Origin: Favolaschia claudopus
Lineage: Eukaryota; Basidiomycota; Agaricomycetes; Agaricales; Mycenaceae
Assembly (NCBI GenBank): GCA_037176885.1
Contig: JAWWNJ010000011.1
Coordinates: 496,001-560,000, forward strand
Direction: 5' to 3'
DNA length: 64,000 nt
Both the position numbers and the translations under genes were made by a program. A model generated the notes under the pieces. The model was given only the letters and a program-made list of their open reading frames with translations, did not search any database and was not told the origin of the DNA. Each line of letters begins with the position of its first letter. The stretch's first letter is position 1. Below are positions 44,701-54,998 of the stretch, piece by piece.

Positions 44701-45764
44701 TCAGAGCAAGGCTTCCACCGGTGCGAACCCTTCCTGCAAATCCCGAATCAACAAACTATTCCAAAGCACGTCATAATGCCCTGCATCAAGATAAACCACC
44801 CTCGAATCATCCCGACACCGATGTACCCCCAAATCTCCCCACTCCTTCCTACACCGCTGCGGGACTTCTCCAATCACCCCATGGGAGCAAATGTAGACTG
44901 TTATCGGAGCCTTCAACGTCCTAATCCACATCGCCAAACCCTCCATCAAGCTCCCTGAATCTCGCTTCTCCGACATGCCAATAACCAGGTCGAACACCGC
45001 CCCAAGATAACACCCCATCGTCTCGAAGAACAATACCGCAAAATCCGAAGACGGTTCAATCCCATCTAACGCCCTGATCAAATCGTCTGCAAGCTCATGT
45101 CTGCGGGCATCCTGGCCCCCCATATCTCTTCGTGTTATCTCGCATACACTGCGAAAGGAATTGGCGACGAATCTCTGGCGTGCCACCTGCACATCCTCTT
45201 CGAGCTTCCCATCCCGCCAGACCACACCAATCTCCGGACATAGAAATATTGTCGGAAAATGATCCACAAAGGCGAGCTGTATGACCTCGTCGCCGTGATC
45301 CTCGAAAATCCGCGCCAAAGCCACCAATATGATGCTGCTCGCTGAAAACGCAGACAGCCTATATGGCCCTCTCTGTTGTTTCTCCTGTGAATTTGGATTC
45401 CTTGAGCACCAATGGGCTCCGACGACACGGCTTGGTAAGATTACCTTGATTTTGACAAAATAATGATGTGCTTGTGCAGCTATCGAATGAAGCGGCGTGC
45501 TCGGCGTAATCTGAATCCCCCATAATCCCGACTTGAACGCCTTCTTCAGAGGCTCGAATGCCTGCAGCGCACCACCGCCGCCTTCGAGGGATTTAGTTTA
45601 GTTTTACCGGAAAGCAACGGATGAACGAGGAACTGGCCATGGAGGATGATCAAAGGTGGCTCGTTGTCACTCCTGACTCTACTCAATTCGACAACGGTTT
45701 CAGTCCCAAATCCGACGTTGCGGCTAGAGCTAGACTGCTTTGGGGGCTCGGTGGCATTGGACAT
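44701..45764 (-). CDS. Free-standing thioesterase (NRPS/PKS-type TE, alpha/beta hydrolase)
   Basis: A stand-alone protein resembling the C-terminal thioesterase domain of fungal NRPS-like and PKS enzymes, which release acyl chains from a carrier. Three exons. The first ends PPLIILHG. Joined to the next it gives the oxyanion-loop block HGGGGALQAFEPLK, followed by LWGIQITPSTPLHS. The third starts GPYRLSAFSASSIILVALAR, the nucleophile elbow, with Ala in place of the usual first Gly of GxSxx. The following FEDHGDEVIQLAFVDHFPTIF matches the TE fold, and the end has the His block DAGHYDVLWN. The first intron (45582-45637) fits only as a GC-AG intron. A second ATG four codons upstream (45776) is in frame. 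About 300 residues. There is no carrier or adenylation domain; the adjacent upstream gene encodes an adenylate-forming ligase on the same strand. Confidence 0.82.
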
Positions 45765-45812
45765 CGTGAGGACCACCTCGCGCGCATGCCGTCGGTCTAT
45801 GTTATATTCACT

Positions 45813-45819
45813 CTATATA
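45813..45819 (-). promoter_or_regulatory. TATA box of the thioesterase gene
   Basis: TATATAG on the minus strand, about 50 bases before the ATG at 45764. It supports the thioesterase being its own transcription unit rather than the 3' end of the ligase gene. Confidence 0.4.
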
Positions 45820-46086
45820 AGTACAGCCGTAAGCTTCGAATTCGCGGGGCAGTACAGCGTCTGATAGATGGTAGCTTCAGAACGATGGAATAAAGGGTCG
45901 TCCGAAAGTCCTCGAACGAGGCCCTTTCTAACTTTACATTCGAACCATCAGATTTCGATTCTTATGCAGAATTTGATAGCATGCCTGGTGGTTGGGGCTG
46001 ACCCCGTATTTGTTCCCAAGCCCAGATAATCTCTATTCGATCCCGGCCAACAATGATACAGTAATATATACAGTTCAATACCCAAG

Positions 46087-48703
46087 TCACATCTTAGAAG
46101 CAGATCTTCCCAACTGAAGCGCTCTGTCGCGAAGCACCTGCCTTGAAACCTTCCCACTAGGATTCCTCGGAATACCTTCAACGAACTCAACATACGCAAC
46201 ATGCTTAAACCGCGCCCTGTCTTTCGCCACATACTGCCATGAGAAAAAATGGAAGCAATTAAAGCCAAGTCAGCCTCGGTATGTATTTCTCCGACAGCGG
46301 CAAAACAAACCTGCATAAGCTCTTGTTTCAATTCATTGGCCTCTTGCGCCACGCTGGGAAGTTTGAGAACCACAAAAGCGAGCGGAACTTCGCCTGTTTT
46401 CTCGTTGGGAATCCCAACAACACAAACCTCTGCGACGTGGGGATGACCCACGAGGCAGCCCTCGAGTTCCGCTGGGCTCACTTGCATCCCGTTGACCTGT
46501 GATTTTTCAGTTAGTGGAAGAGCAGCGCCTCGAAAACTCCTTGATATTATTACTTTGATGATTTCCTGCAATCAGAAGTCAGTCAGCCATGATTCGGAAG
46601 AGAATTTCGGAAATTCAACCAACTTTCAAACGGTCAATATACACTATCTCTTCCCGATCGTTGAACATGACGAGATCTCCTGTGCGACACCATCTGAACA
46701 AATAGCTAACGAAATAGCTCTGGCCAAGAACACGGACTCGACATACCCATCAACGAAGGTTTCCCGGGTACTGTGAAGAGTGCAGTTAGCGGGATTTGCG
46801 CAGTAATTGCCGTAGACATTACTCACGCCACATCGTTACCCCAATACCCAATCGCACAGGACGGGCTCTTGACCTGAAGCTCCCCCGCCTCGCCCTGCCT
46901 CGCGAAACTCCCGTCCGGCTTCACCGCATGTGCTTTTATCCCCGGAAGCAGGGTGCCGCAGTTATATCCCACTTTCGTCAGCGTTGAAGGCATAGATATT
47001 CCACCAGTAACCTCCGTTTGCCCTGCAAGTGTGTGTTAATGCCGGTTCGCCAAAAAAAAAATTTAAGGATTGACTCACCATATGCTTGAGCGATGTATGC
47101 ATCGGGAAAGACTTTGACAAGGGCATTGGTTAAGGCCTCTGTGAACAAAACAGATTAGCACAGGTGCTAGAAACATGCGTCTGGCAATACCTGACAACGA
47201 TGCTCCTCCGCATGTAATGACTCTAACGCTAGTCAAATCATATTGCCGAACCAAAGGATCCTGGGAAGACGGTTGAACGAACAGTACGCGTAATGAATTT
47301 CCAACATACCTTGGACAATAACACCGCCTGGGGCGGAACGATAGTCAATTGATTGATTTTGTGCCTGACGATGCTTTCGAGCATGTCTTTGAAAACAAAT
47401 TTCGGTACAATGACTAGCGTGATCTGAAAAAAAAAATCGAATGAGCTTTGGACAGGGAAGAGCGTAGCGGACTCGGACGTACGCCACAAAAAATAGGGAT
47501 GTGCTATAGCATTCAATGAGAACATAAAAAAGTTTCTCTTTATTTACTCACAGACATCAAAATACCAAAAATATCTGTAGGTTGTCGAGGTCAGGAAGTT
47601 CAAAGGTATAAAAGAGATTGTGACGAACGGTAAAGCGGAACAATCCCAAGGCAAACATCCCCAGGTCTGTACCGACGTACCGCCTCAGAGACATGCTTCG
47701 CGTCCCCCATCTGATGAGTCGAAACCATAAGAATCCCGGCAATTACCCCCGAATGAGAGAGAGCTATAATCTGACGCCGGGTTAGCCTCAGTTTGGCCCA
47801 GACCCTACATTGTTCCCGTACCTTGGGGAGCCCCGTGGTGCCACTCGAAGGGCTGAGAAACGCAATTTTTTGCCGTCCTTCTCCGGCGCGTAGTTTTCTT
47901 GGAGACGGTACATTCGAGAGTTGTTTGAGTCCTTTGAGAATTAGTTGATTGACCGTGAACTGAGTTTTGTGTTCTGCGTTATCTTCCGTCAATACGATAA
48001 CCCGCTCCGAAGGCAGCCCGAAATCTTTTGCGCCTTGAAGCGCGGTGTCAAGAACATCGACATGCGCAATCATGAGCGTCGGGTTGGTTTGTCGAAGTTG
48101 ATAGCCGAGCTCAGCGGCAGAGAATGTAGGATTGCAAGGTCTGGCTGTAACGTTCAGTATCCTCACTCGGTCGGATTTTTGAAGAAACGCACGAAATTCT
48201 GGCCAGAAGCCTGTGCATTCCCCACACGCACGGGTGATAGTCTACATCCAAAGCCTTGAGTGATATGATTGGCGCGAGGGTTGTACTAACCAATGTGATT
48301 CCTTGAAAACATCAGGACTGAATTCAAGATGAGCGATGTTCAAAGCAATGTGATAATCCCACTCACCAACATCATCCTCGCCTGAGGGAGTTTTCATGAG
48401 TGCTACGACCACGAATAACCTAAGTAGCTCACTCACGTATTCCGAATTGAGTTTGTACTCCCGCAGCGAATCCACGGGTTCGTGTCCGGAGCTGAGTGAA
48501 ATGTAAAGAGAATGCGATGATGATTTGGTTCATCTTTTCACCTCTTCCAAGCCAACTTTTCTGCCGGTCAGGTCAACGACTAGCCAAGGAGATCCAGGTG
48601 GCCGTGTGGGACGGAAGGGGTGACTGTAGTCCAGAATGAACTCTTCCAGTGTAATGTCGTCGGGAATGTGAGGTAGTTCTCCGCGTCCTTCAAAGGTCGT
48701 CAT
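46087..48703 (-). CDS. Adenylate-forming acyl-CoA ligase (4-coumarate-CoA ligase-like)
   Basis: Activates a carboxylic acid with ATP to an acyl-adenylate and usually transfers it to CoA. The start at 48703 (MTTFEGRGELPHIPDDI) is preceded by a short leader. About thirteen exons join in frame. Landmarks in order: DYHPCVWGMHRLLA; NPTFSAAELGYQLRQTNP; the P-loop LSPSSGTTGLPK; VPPQAVLLS; VRVITCGGASLS; AYIAQAYGQTE; GEAGELQVKSPSCAIGYW; DGWCRTGDLV, created by removing an intron that begins GTATGTCG; NGMQVSPAELEGCL; and the C-terminal PSGKVSRQVLRDRAL with the catalytic Lys. All core motifs of the ANL superfamily are therefore present. The layout is that of fungal 4CL-like and luciferase-like enzymes. 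The substrate (aromatic or fatty acid) cannot be told. The sequence ends SASKM, not a canonical PTS1 tripeptide. Confidence 0.9.
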
Positions 48704-50255
48704 TGCGATTGGAGGCGAAAGGCGAAAGTGTGGGTGTGTTCGTGCGGGAACCCACAAGTGGACGCCCTGTTTTTCTCAGGTAAGTCAAGTAACGGCAGAA
48801 ATGATTACAACAGACCTCTGTATCAGGCTAGAATCATATCTTTGGGAAGTTGGAAGCGAGTTCGGATGTAGACTGAGAAGGCCGTCTGATAATATGTGTT
48901 TTCCGGTCTGTGAGAGAACAGAAATGTGCAACCCCGCGGGAGAACTTCATTCCCTTGCAAGACTCGGGATGGACATTGGACATGATGGTCGTGGTCAGGC
49001 AGTGAGAGGAGGAATGGGAGGATGTGACTGCGTGGGAGAGATGAATGCACATCAATTTCACACGGTTCAATTCGTGAGCTAAGTGATTGTTTGCTCGACG
49101 TAGGGATGTTGAAAAAGTGTAGGCATCCCGGCTGCGCTGAACCGGCGCTACTTAGTGCGAAATCTGAATCCGCGGTATGTAATTCCGCTCGTCTCCTTCG
49201 GAAGGTGCCAAGGAGATCTCAGTTTGGGGACATCTATTATTCCCACGGTTCAATATTGAACGTTGAACTACGGTACCGTAAATAGAAATTGCGAGGATTG
49301 TTATACTTCCTCCTCCTCAAAAGCTTTCATCTCGCTCGTCTCAATAAACCTCGCCCATCATCTTTGTCAAACAATCATGATGGGTTGTATTAAGTACATG
49401 CACACCGAGGAATTACATTTCATCTTACTTTTGAATGCTCATCAACCTCCTTATTTACAAGGAACCTCACCTAGGTCTTCCAATCTATACTTTTGCTCGA
49501 TGTTGTTCTTCCGAATCGGCGGCTTTCGGATGCTGGATTTCGAAGACGGACCTAAAATTGTCATGATAAGGGTGCTCATCTGCCAGACCCCTGGCATGTC
49601 TGATCTCTTCGCTGCAATCAAGTACGCCCGACGGCGCCGCTGTCAACGGAAGGGGTGCATTTTGACTGTAAGACTGTAAATTTATGGTGGCCGGCAAATG
49701 CCGACGGAAGGCCATTGTGACAGATCCGCATCACACGGTTGTCGCCGAACTCTCTCAGTTGCACGCTCAATCGTATCATCGTACCAAACACTCACAGACC
49801 TGGTGGCGTCGTGGCGTCTAGTCGAGTCCAGGACAAGGTAAGTAAATCTGTCAACCCGCCGTTCAATGCGTCTATAAAGCCCATGCTGAGTACGGATCCA
49901 GTGTAACAATTGAACATCCCCTCGGGAATCCACGAAAAATCTACGACAAGGCTTCGATCTTTTAGTTGCGCCGCCGCGCGATGCAGTCAACCTTGTGTTC
50001 TGTGATGCTGTATCATAATCATTCAAATGCAAGAATAACTCGGACAGCCTGAGTCGGGGCTCGCTGTAAATTCACTCCGGTTCGAGGGAAAATCCGACCC
50101 ATATCGTTCTCTATGAGTCGGCAGTATCGCCTTTCTGGTGGGTATAATATCTCCGGGCCTTCAGGAACATAAGCTCGGCCAGGATCATAAAATACCCCGC
50201 TCTGAGTCCTCCTCCTCCCCCCCTCCCTCCCAGACAGACCCTCCGACATCCTGCA
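48704..50255. other. Divergent intergenic region
   Basis: 1.55 kb between the divergent ligase and seven-helix genes. Frames at 49263-49679 (+, 138 codons) and 49682-50032 (-, 116 codons) are open but have no recognisable motif. A TATAATAT near 50145 may belong to the plus-strand gene. Nothing else recognised. Confidence 0.45.
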
Positions 50256-51733
50256 ATGGCTTCAATGCCCTTGGACCGCGCATCGGTACGCTATTTTATT
50301 TTTGCTTTCCAGTGAATTCAGCCTTACGAGACCGCAAGTTCCTCGGATGCATATTCGAAACCCTGGGTTTCGGTACGGCACTCGAGAAGAGCTGCAACCG
50401 TTTACTTCTCTAACGGAAAAAACAGGGGCCATGACGGTCATGACGTTCTCTACTCTGCGAACTGTGTTGGCTAAGAGCAGAAGGCGCCATACTGTGTCGT
50501 CGGCATCAAACCATCGTTTACTCTCCGTGCTCTGCATGATTTGGGTTCTATCTGCAGCGGTGAGTAGCAATGATCTTCCTTTGAACATGGGCGTTATGCT
50601 CAATAGAGGTTAAATTAGCACTGGATCATCAACGTGTACCGCGCATATTCCGCTTTCATGTTATTCCCCGCAGGCCCAGTTGCATTTTATAACACACTGT
50701 CGCTTCCGTCATATACCGCCCGCAACATTGTCTACTGTCTATTGACGGTATTGGCCGATAGTTTCGTCGTGAGTACTCTCGCCTTGAGTGTGTCCCATTT
50801 CGCCTGGTCATCCACTGCATAGGTTTACCGCTGCTACGTTGTCTGGCAAAGAAGATGGTGGATTGTCGTCATTCCCGTTTTGCTCCTCATCAGCACTTTG
50901 GGTGCGTGTTTCTCGCTGAGCGGCATTTTGAATCAGTGCTCAACTTCCAGAATAACAGTCACCGGTATCGGGGTCATTTACTCGTTCCATCAGGCTACGC
51001 CAGGAAACGTCGTGTTTATCAAGCAGGTAAAGCCATGGGTAACGTCCTATGTCGCTGTAACACTCGCAACCAATGTGCTTTGCACCTGTAGGTGTCAATG
51101 GATATCTCGTGTTCATCCCTCATTCAATGAACTCTGACTTGCTATTCTGAATCTCTAGCCCTTATCGCCTTCCGTATTACACGGAACCGGATGTACCTTT
51201 CGTCTGTGAACCTGGCGCGCAGTAGCAACGACCCTCTCTGGACTTTCTTGATCGTTATTATGGAGAGCGCAGCGATCTATTCTTCGGCGCTCATAGTCTT
51301 GATGGTGCTCTACTCAATGAACAGCAATGCTCAATACGTTGCATTGGACATCGTACGTGAATTTTATGCAAAACTCGAGACCGTACAAATGTTGACCCAC
51401 CGCTTGCTTCTTCATATATAGACCGTTTCAACCATCGTGAGTTTATCAGTGCTTGCAATAATATACTTACAACAATCTGACGGTTTTCAGGGCATCGCTT
51501 TCACCATGATCATCCTCCGAGTCAGTCTCGGGAAGAGCAGCGATACCCAAGCCTTTGGATCAACAACGGAAACTCTGAGAGTCCCCAGCGGCAACAGGGC
51601 TGATCTAAATCTCAACGTCAATGTGGCCAGGCTGGTGGAGGTCAACCGAGACTATTCCCTCAAGGATTCAACAACGCATAAATTAAACACAGACGCTGAA
51701 GATGGGTCGGACAAGGTTCATTTTGACAATTGA
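50256..51733 (+). CDS. Agaricomycete seven-helix membrane protein of unknown function
   Basis: Belongs by appearance to the large mushroom-specific families of receptor-like multi-pass proteins of unknown role. Short first exon (MASMPLDRAS, ending at a GTACGC donor), then about seven more exons. Helices visible: a small one at FLGCIFETLGFG; LLSVLCMIWVLSAAHWIINVYRAY; ARNIVYCLLTVLADSFVVYRC; RRWWIVVIPVLLLISTL; a stretch through SYVAVTLATNVLCT; LWTFLIVIMESAAIYSSAL and the following SNAQYVALDI; and STIGIAFTMIILRVSLG after a double splice around 51421-51490. The DSFVVYRCYVVWQRRWW and MESAAIYSSALIVLMV blocks are the best family marks. A soluble C-terminal tail follows with NLNVNVARLVEVNRD. Function is unknown; a sensory role is only suggested by topology. 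Confidence 0.8.
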
Positions 51734-52350
51734 GGGCCGAGGCGGTGTTTCAGAAGCAAGATGGAACTGTCCCTACTTATGAACTTCTGTGCTTGCGGTA
51801 TAGGGGGATAGTGTATGTACTCGATTTTATCTATCAATTATCTATATGTATGTACACTGGTCGTTGGCAATGGTCGAAACAAAATTGTTGCTGTATACCA
51901 CTCTGCGTCGTCAGTTAAATTGAACTCTAGAAATCGAATAAAAAAGGAATAAAAACCAATCATTATTGTCGGCAGACCTGAAACTATGAGCTTGCGCAAA
52001 GATCGAAACGATTGAATTCCAAATGTTGAATTTCCCGACCGGAAAAACTTGCGGCAAAATGGGTAACCGATGTTTGCGGCTTGCCCAACTAGGAAATATA
52101 CTTGTTGATCGAAGACTGTGGGAATTTCTGAATCTTCCTCTCTCCCTAAGGCCCTTCCATTCACCCAGCCGGATCCGGCGTATAACACGGTCTGTCGAAG
52201 GCCCGTCACTTGTTCTTCACAGGCTGCCAGAAACGCTGGCCACGTTCAAAACGTTTCAGTAATTTTAGACCTTATCCTGCCCTGTGTGATGCCAGCTGTC
52301 AGCGATTGACTGGAACTTGTCTGCAGAAGCCCACCATCGGAAGATGGAAG
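51734..52350. other. Intergenic
   Basis: 617 bases between two plus-strand genes. A minus-strand frame (51838-52209) and plus-strand ones are without motif. Promoter for the transporter gene lies here. Confidence 0.5.
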
Positions 52351-54670
52351 ATGGAGAAGAATGTCGTCGCATTCACCGTGGAATTCACCACGCACAATGC
52401 AAGCGTTCCTCGTTCTTTTCGTCTCCCCGAAATGCAGGATTCTGTGTTGCTCAAACCTACGCAGGGTGGCGACGAGTCGGAGAAGGGAATAGCAGCTATC
52501 GTTCACGTCGAGTCCGAGGCCGCAACTTTGTCTGAATTTCAAACGCAGTCTGAGCCTCCGAAACCTGAGGCGGTGACAGTGCCGGATGGCGGTTTTGTTG
52601 CCTGGCGTACGGTGGTCGGCGCGTGAGCAGATTTATCATCCTAGCTACTATGCATGCAATTCACTGTCTAAAGGTGGCTCGTAATGCTGAGCACATTTGG
52701 GTATGTAGGACTTCGTTTCTGAGTTCATCTTCATTTCTAACGACATCCTGTCACCGATATCAGCTATGTCTTCGCGTTCGGGGTACAAGAAGGTTTGAAT
52801 ATATTTCGTTCGACGTCGTCTGTAAATCGTAAATCCGAATCCACCGTTCAGACTACTACGTTCGGTTCTATTTGGCGAACCATACGCCAAGTAGCATTGG
52901 GTGCGTCAGCTCACTAGATTTCATATGCGCTAATTCTGATTCAGGAATTCGCAGATGGATCGCAAGCTTCCAGCTCACAATGCCCTTCCTTTTGGCCCCC
53001 ATCTCCGGCAAATTATTTGATGACGGAGGTTTCCATGCCCTAGAGATCTGCGGTGGACTTTTATTTACTTTCTCGTGAGGTCCTTCAAGCTCTCGAGTCG
53101 GTCAACGCAGCTCAGACACCTTCTATTGTCAGCGTTTTCATGCTCTCGCTCGCCAAACCCGGGCAATATTATCAGGTTCGGTCCAGATCTCGTTTGGCTG
53201 GATCTCTGTTCGGCTCATGGAAACGCAATTTCCAGATTTTCTTAGCGTATGATACATTTTGGTTGCTGCAAAGTAAAAGGCTCTCATTCCAGAAACACAG
53301 ACAAGGCGTAGGGATGGGTGTCGGGCTAGGCCTGACGTTCCTGCCGACCTTGGGAATCGTGGTGCATCATTTCAAAAACAAGAGAGGGCTTGCCTCTGGA
53401 ATTGTCCTGTCCGGGTCCTCCACCGGAGCTACAATCTTTCCCATTAGTAAGTCGAATAATGGCTTTCTCTCGCGCCGGAATTGATAAAACCCGTGAATAG
53501 TGTTCAAGTACCCATCTTGTCTTACTTGCGTGACTTTTCGTTGATGAACCGCAATAGTCATTTAATCCCCAAACTCGGATTTGGAGGTACAATTCGCGCG
53601 ACGGCAGCCATCATCCCTCCTTGCCTTGTCGTCGGAAATCTGCTCATGCGGACGCGCCTCCCCAGTCGGCGTAACAGGCCAGCCGGGCCCAGCGTTAATG
53701 TCAAGGCTTTCTTCGCTGAAGCCGAATACATATGGGCTATATTGGGGTAAGTACACGTCCAATTTTGCTCAAACTAACTTGACCTGTATATCACTCGCAG
53801 TCTTTTCTTCTCCGCCTTGGGTGTATACTTCCCGAGTAAGACCGGACTCACTCGTTTCAATTCAACCTCACATCGCATCACCAGTCATCTACATTCAACT
53901 TTTCAGTGTACAACACAAGGTGGACAACACACTTGCATTTTATTCGGTCGGTCTTCATTAACGACACTGCGATTGTTCAAGCTAACTGACGCGATAGGTG
54001 GCTATGATGAACGTTTCCGGTGGTTTCGTTCGTATTCTCGCTAATCATCTGGGCGATCTCTGCGGCCCCTTCAATGTTCAACTCACTTGTTCAATTTGCT
54101 GCGGTGCAGTCATCTGGGCAATGCTAGGGATGTGCGTAATGTTTCCGTTATCATATTTATCCTTGGTTGAAATATGCACCAGTCATAACGGTGCTTCGCT
54201 AGTCGTGATAAGTATCCTGTATGGCGCATTTTCTGGAGCGTGTAAGTTGATCCCTTTCTTTTCTTTCAACCTTGTAGTGAACGTATCTGGTCATCAAGGG
54301 ATCTCGCTTGGATTCGCTTGCATTGCGTCCATGGCTCGCAGTCCAGCCGAAGTCGGGTACGTGGGATTTTCAATCAAACACGTTTAACTTGAATGCGAAT
54401 TCCTCTCCAGCGCTCGCTCAGGAATTGCTCTCGCGTTCATGAGTTTGGGTGTTCTTGTCTCATCCCCGATTCAAGGCGCACTCTTGGGGCACACATTCAC
54501 CTGGATCAATGCCGTTGCATTTTCTACCGTATGTGACACTTCAAGTTCTTTTCTCGAGCGCAGAGTAACAGAAAGTATCCTGTGTGCAGACACTCATGTT
54601 CGCTGGGGCAGCGTGTTGTGCAACCGCACGCACTTTACTAGCTCGCCGGAAAAAAACTTGGCGCGTGTAG
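52351..54670 (+). CDS. MFS transporter, monocarboxylate permease (MCT) type
   Basis: Membrane carrier of the fungal MCH/monocarboxylate group. A hydrophilic N-terminus leads to the family mark VPDGGFVAWRTVVGAW, then LVMLSTFGYVFAFGVQEDYY, which appears only if two introns are removed (about 52622-52674 and 52701-52763). Next are HTPSSIGWIASFQLTMPFL, GKLFDDGGFHALEI, FMLSLAKPGQYYQ, GVGMGVGLGLTFLPTLGIV, the HFKNKRGLASGIVLSGSSTGA loop and TM5 typical of this family, and HLIPKLGFGGTIRATA. The second half has AEYIWAILG, FFSALGVYFPI, VDNTLAFYSVAMMNVSG, NHLGDLCGPFNVQ, ASLVVISILYGAFSGA, then RSGIALAFMSLGVLVSSPIQGALLG. The gene ends at TAG 54668-54670. At least twelve helices; roughly 440 residues; no frame break seen. 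The substrate is not evident. It could export or import the acid handled by the neighbouring ligase, but that is inference. Confidence 0.87.
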
Positions 54671-54998
54671 CATTGAGCGTGGAGTGGTATCATGTCCCGA
54701 AGTCAAGCCTTGTAGGCGCTACACGATGTAAATGTATTCTCTATAACCATCCGCGATTGGGGAAAGCCGTTGTCTCTCGCCAAACATAAGTCGAGGAATT
54801 TAAATAAATTCAAATTATATTGCCGACTCTACTCACAGCACAGGACTACAGACAGCACAACGTAGAGTGTCCAGCAAATTGTGACTTGGATCGCAAGGAT
54901 ACATTCATTGTCAAGCGACCTGGGGATCGCATGATAATCCCGCCCTCAAGAAACGCGCACACGTGACGACCAAATGACCGACAGGGGACATCAATGCA
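54671..54998. other. Short intergenic between convergent genes
   Basis: 328 bases between the 3' ends of the transporter and the second Skn1-like gene. No feature seen. Confidence 0.5.

Noticed and set aside
44701..48703. Ligase and thioesterase as a single fused NRPS-like gene
   Set aside because: The ligase ends with a proper C-terminal motif and stop at 46087-46089, the thioesterase has its own ATG and TATA box, and no carrier domain lies between.
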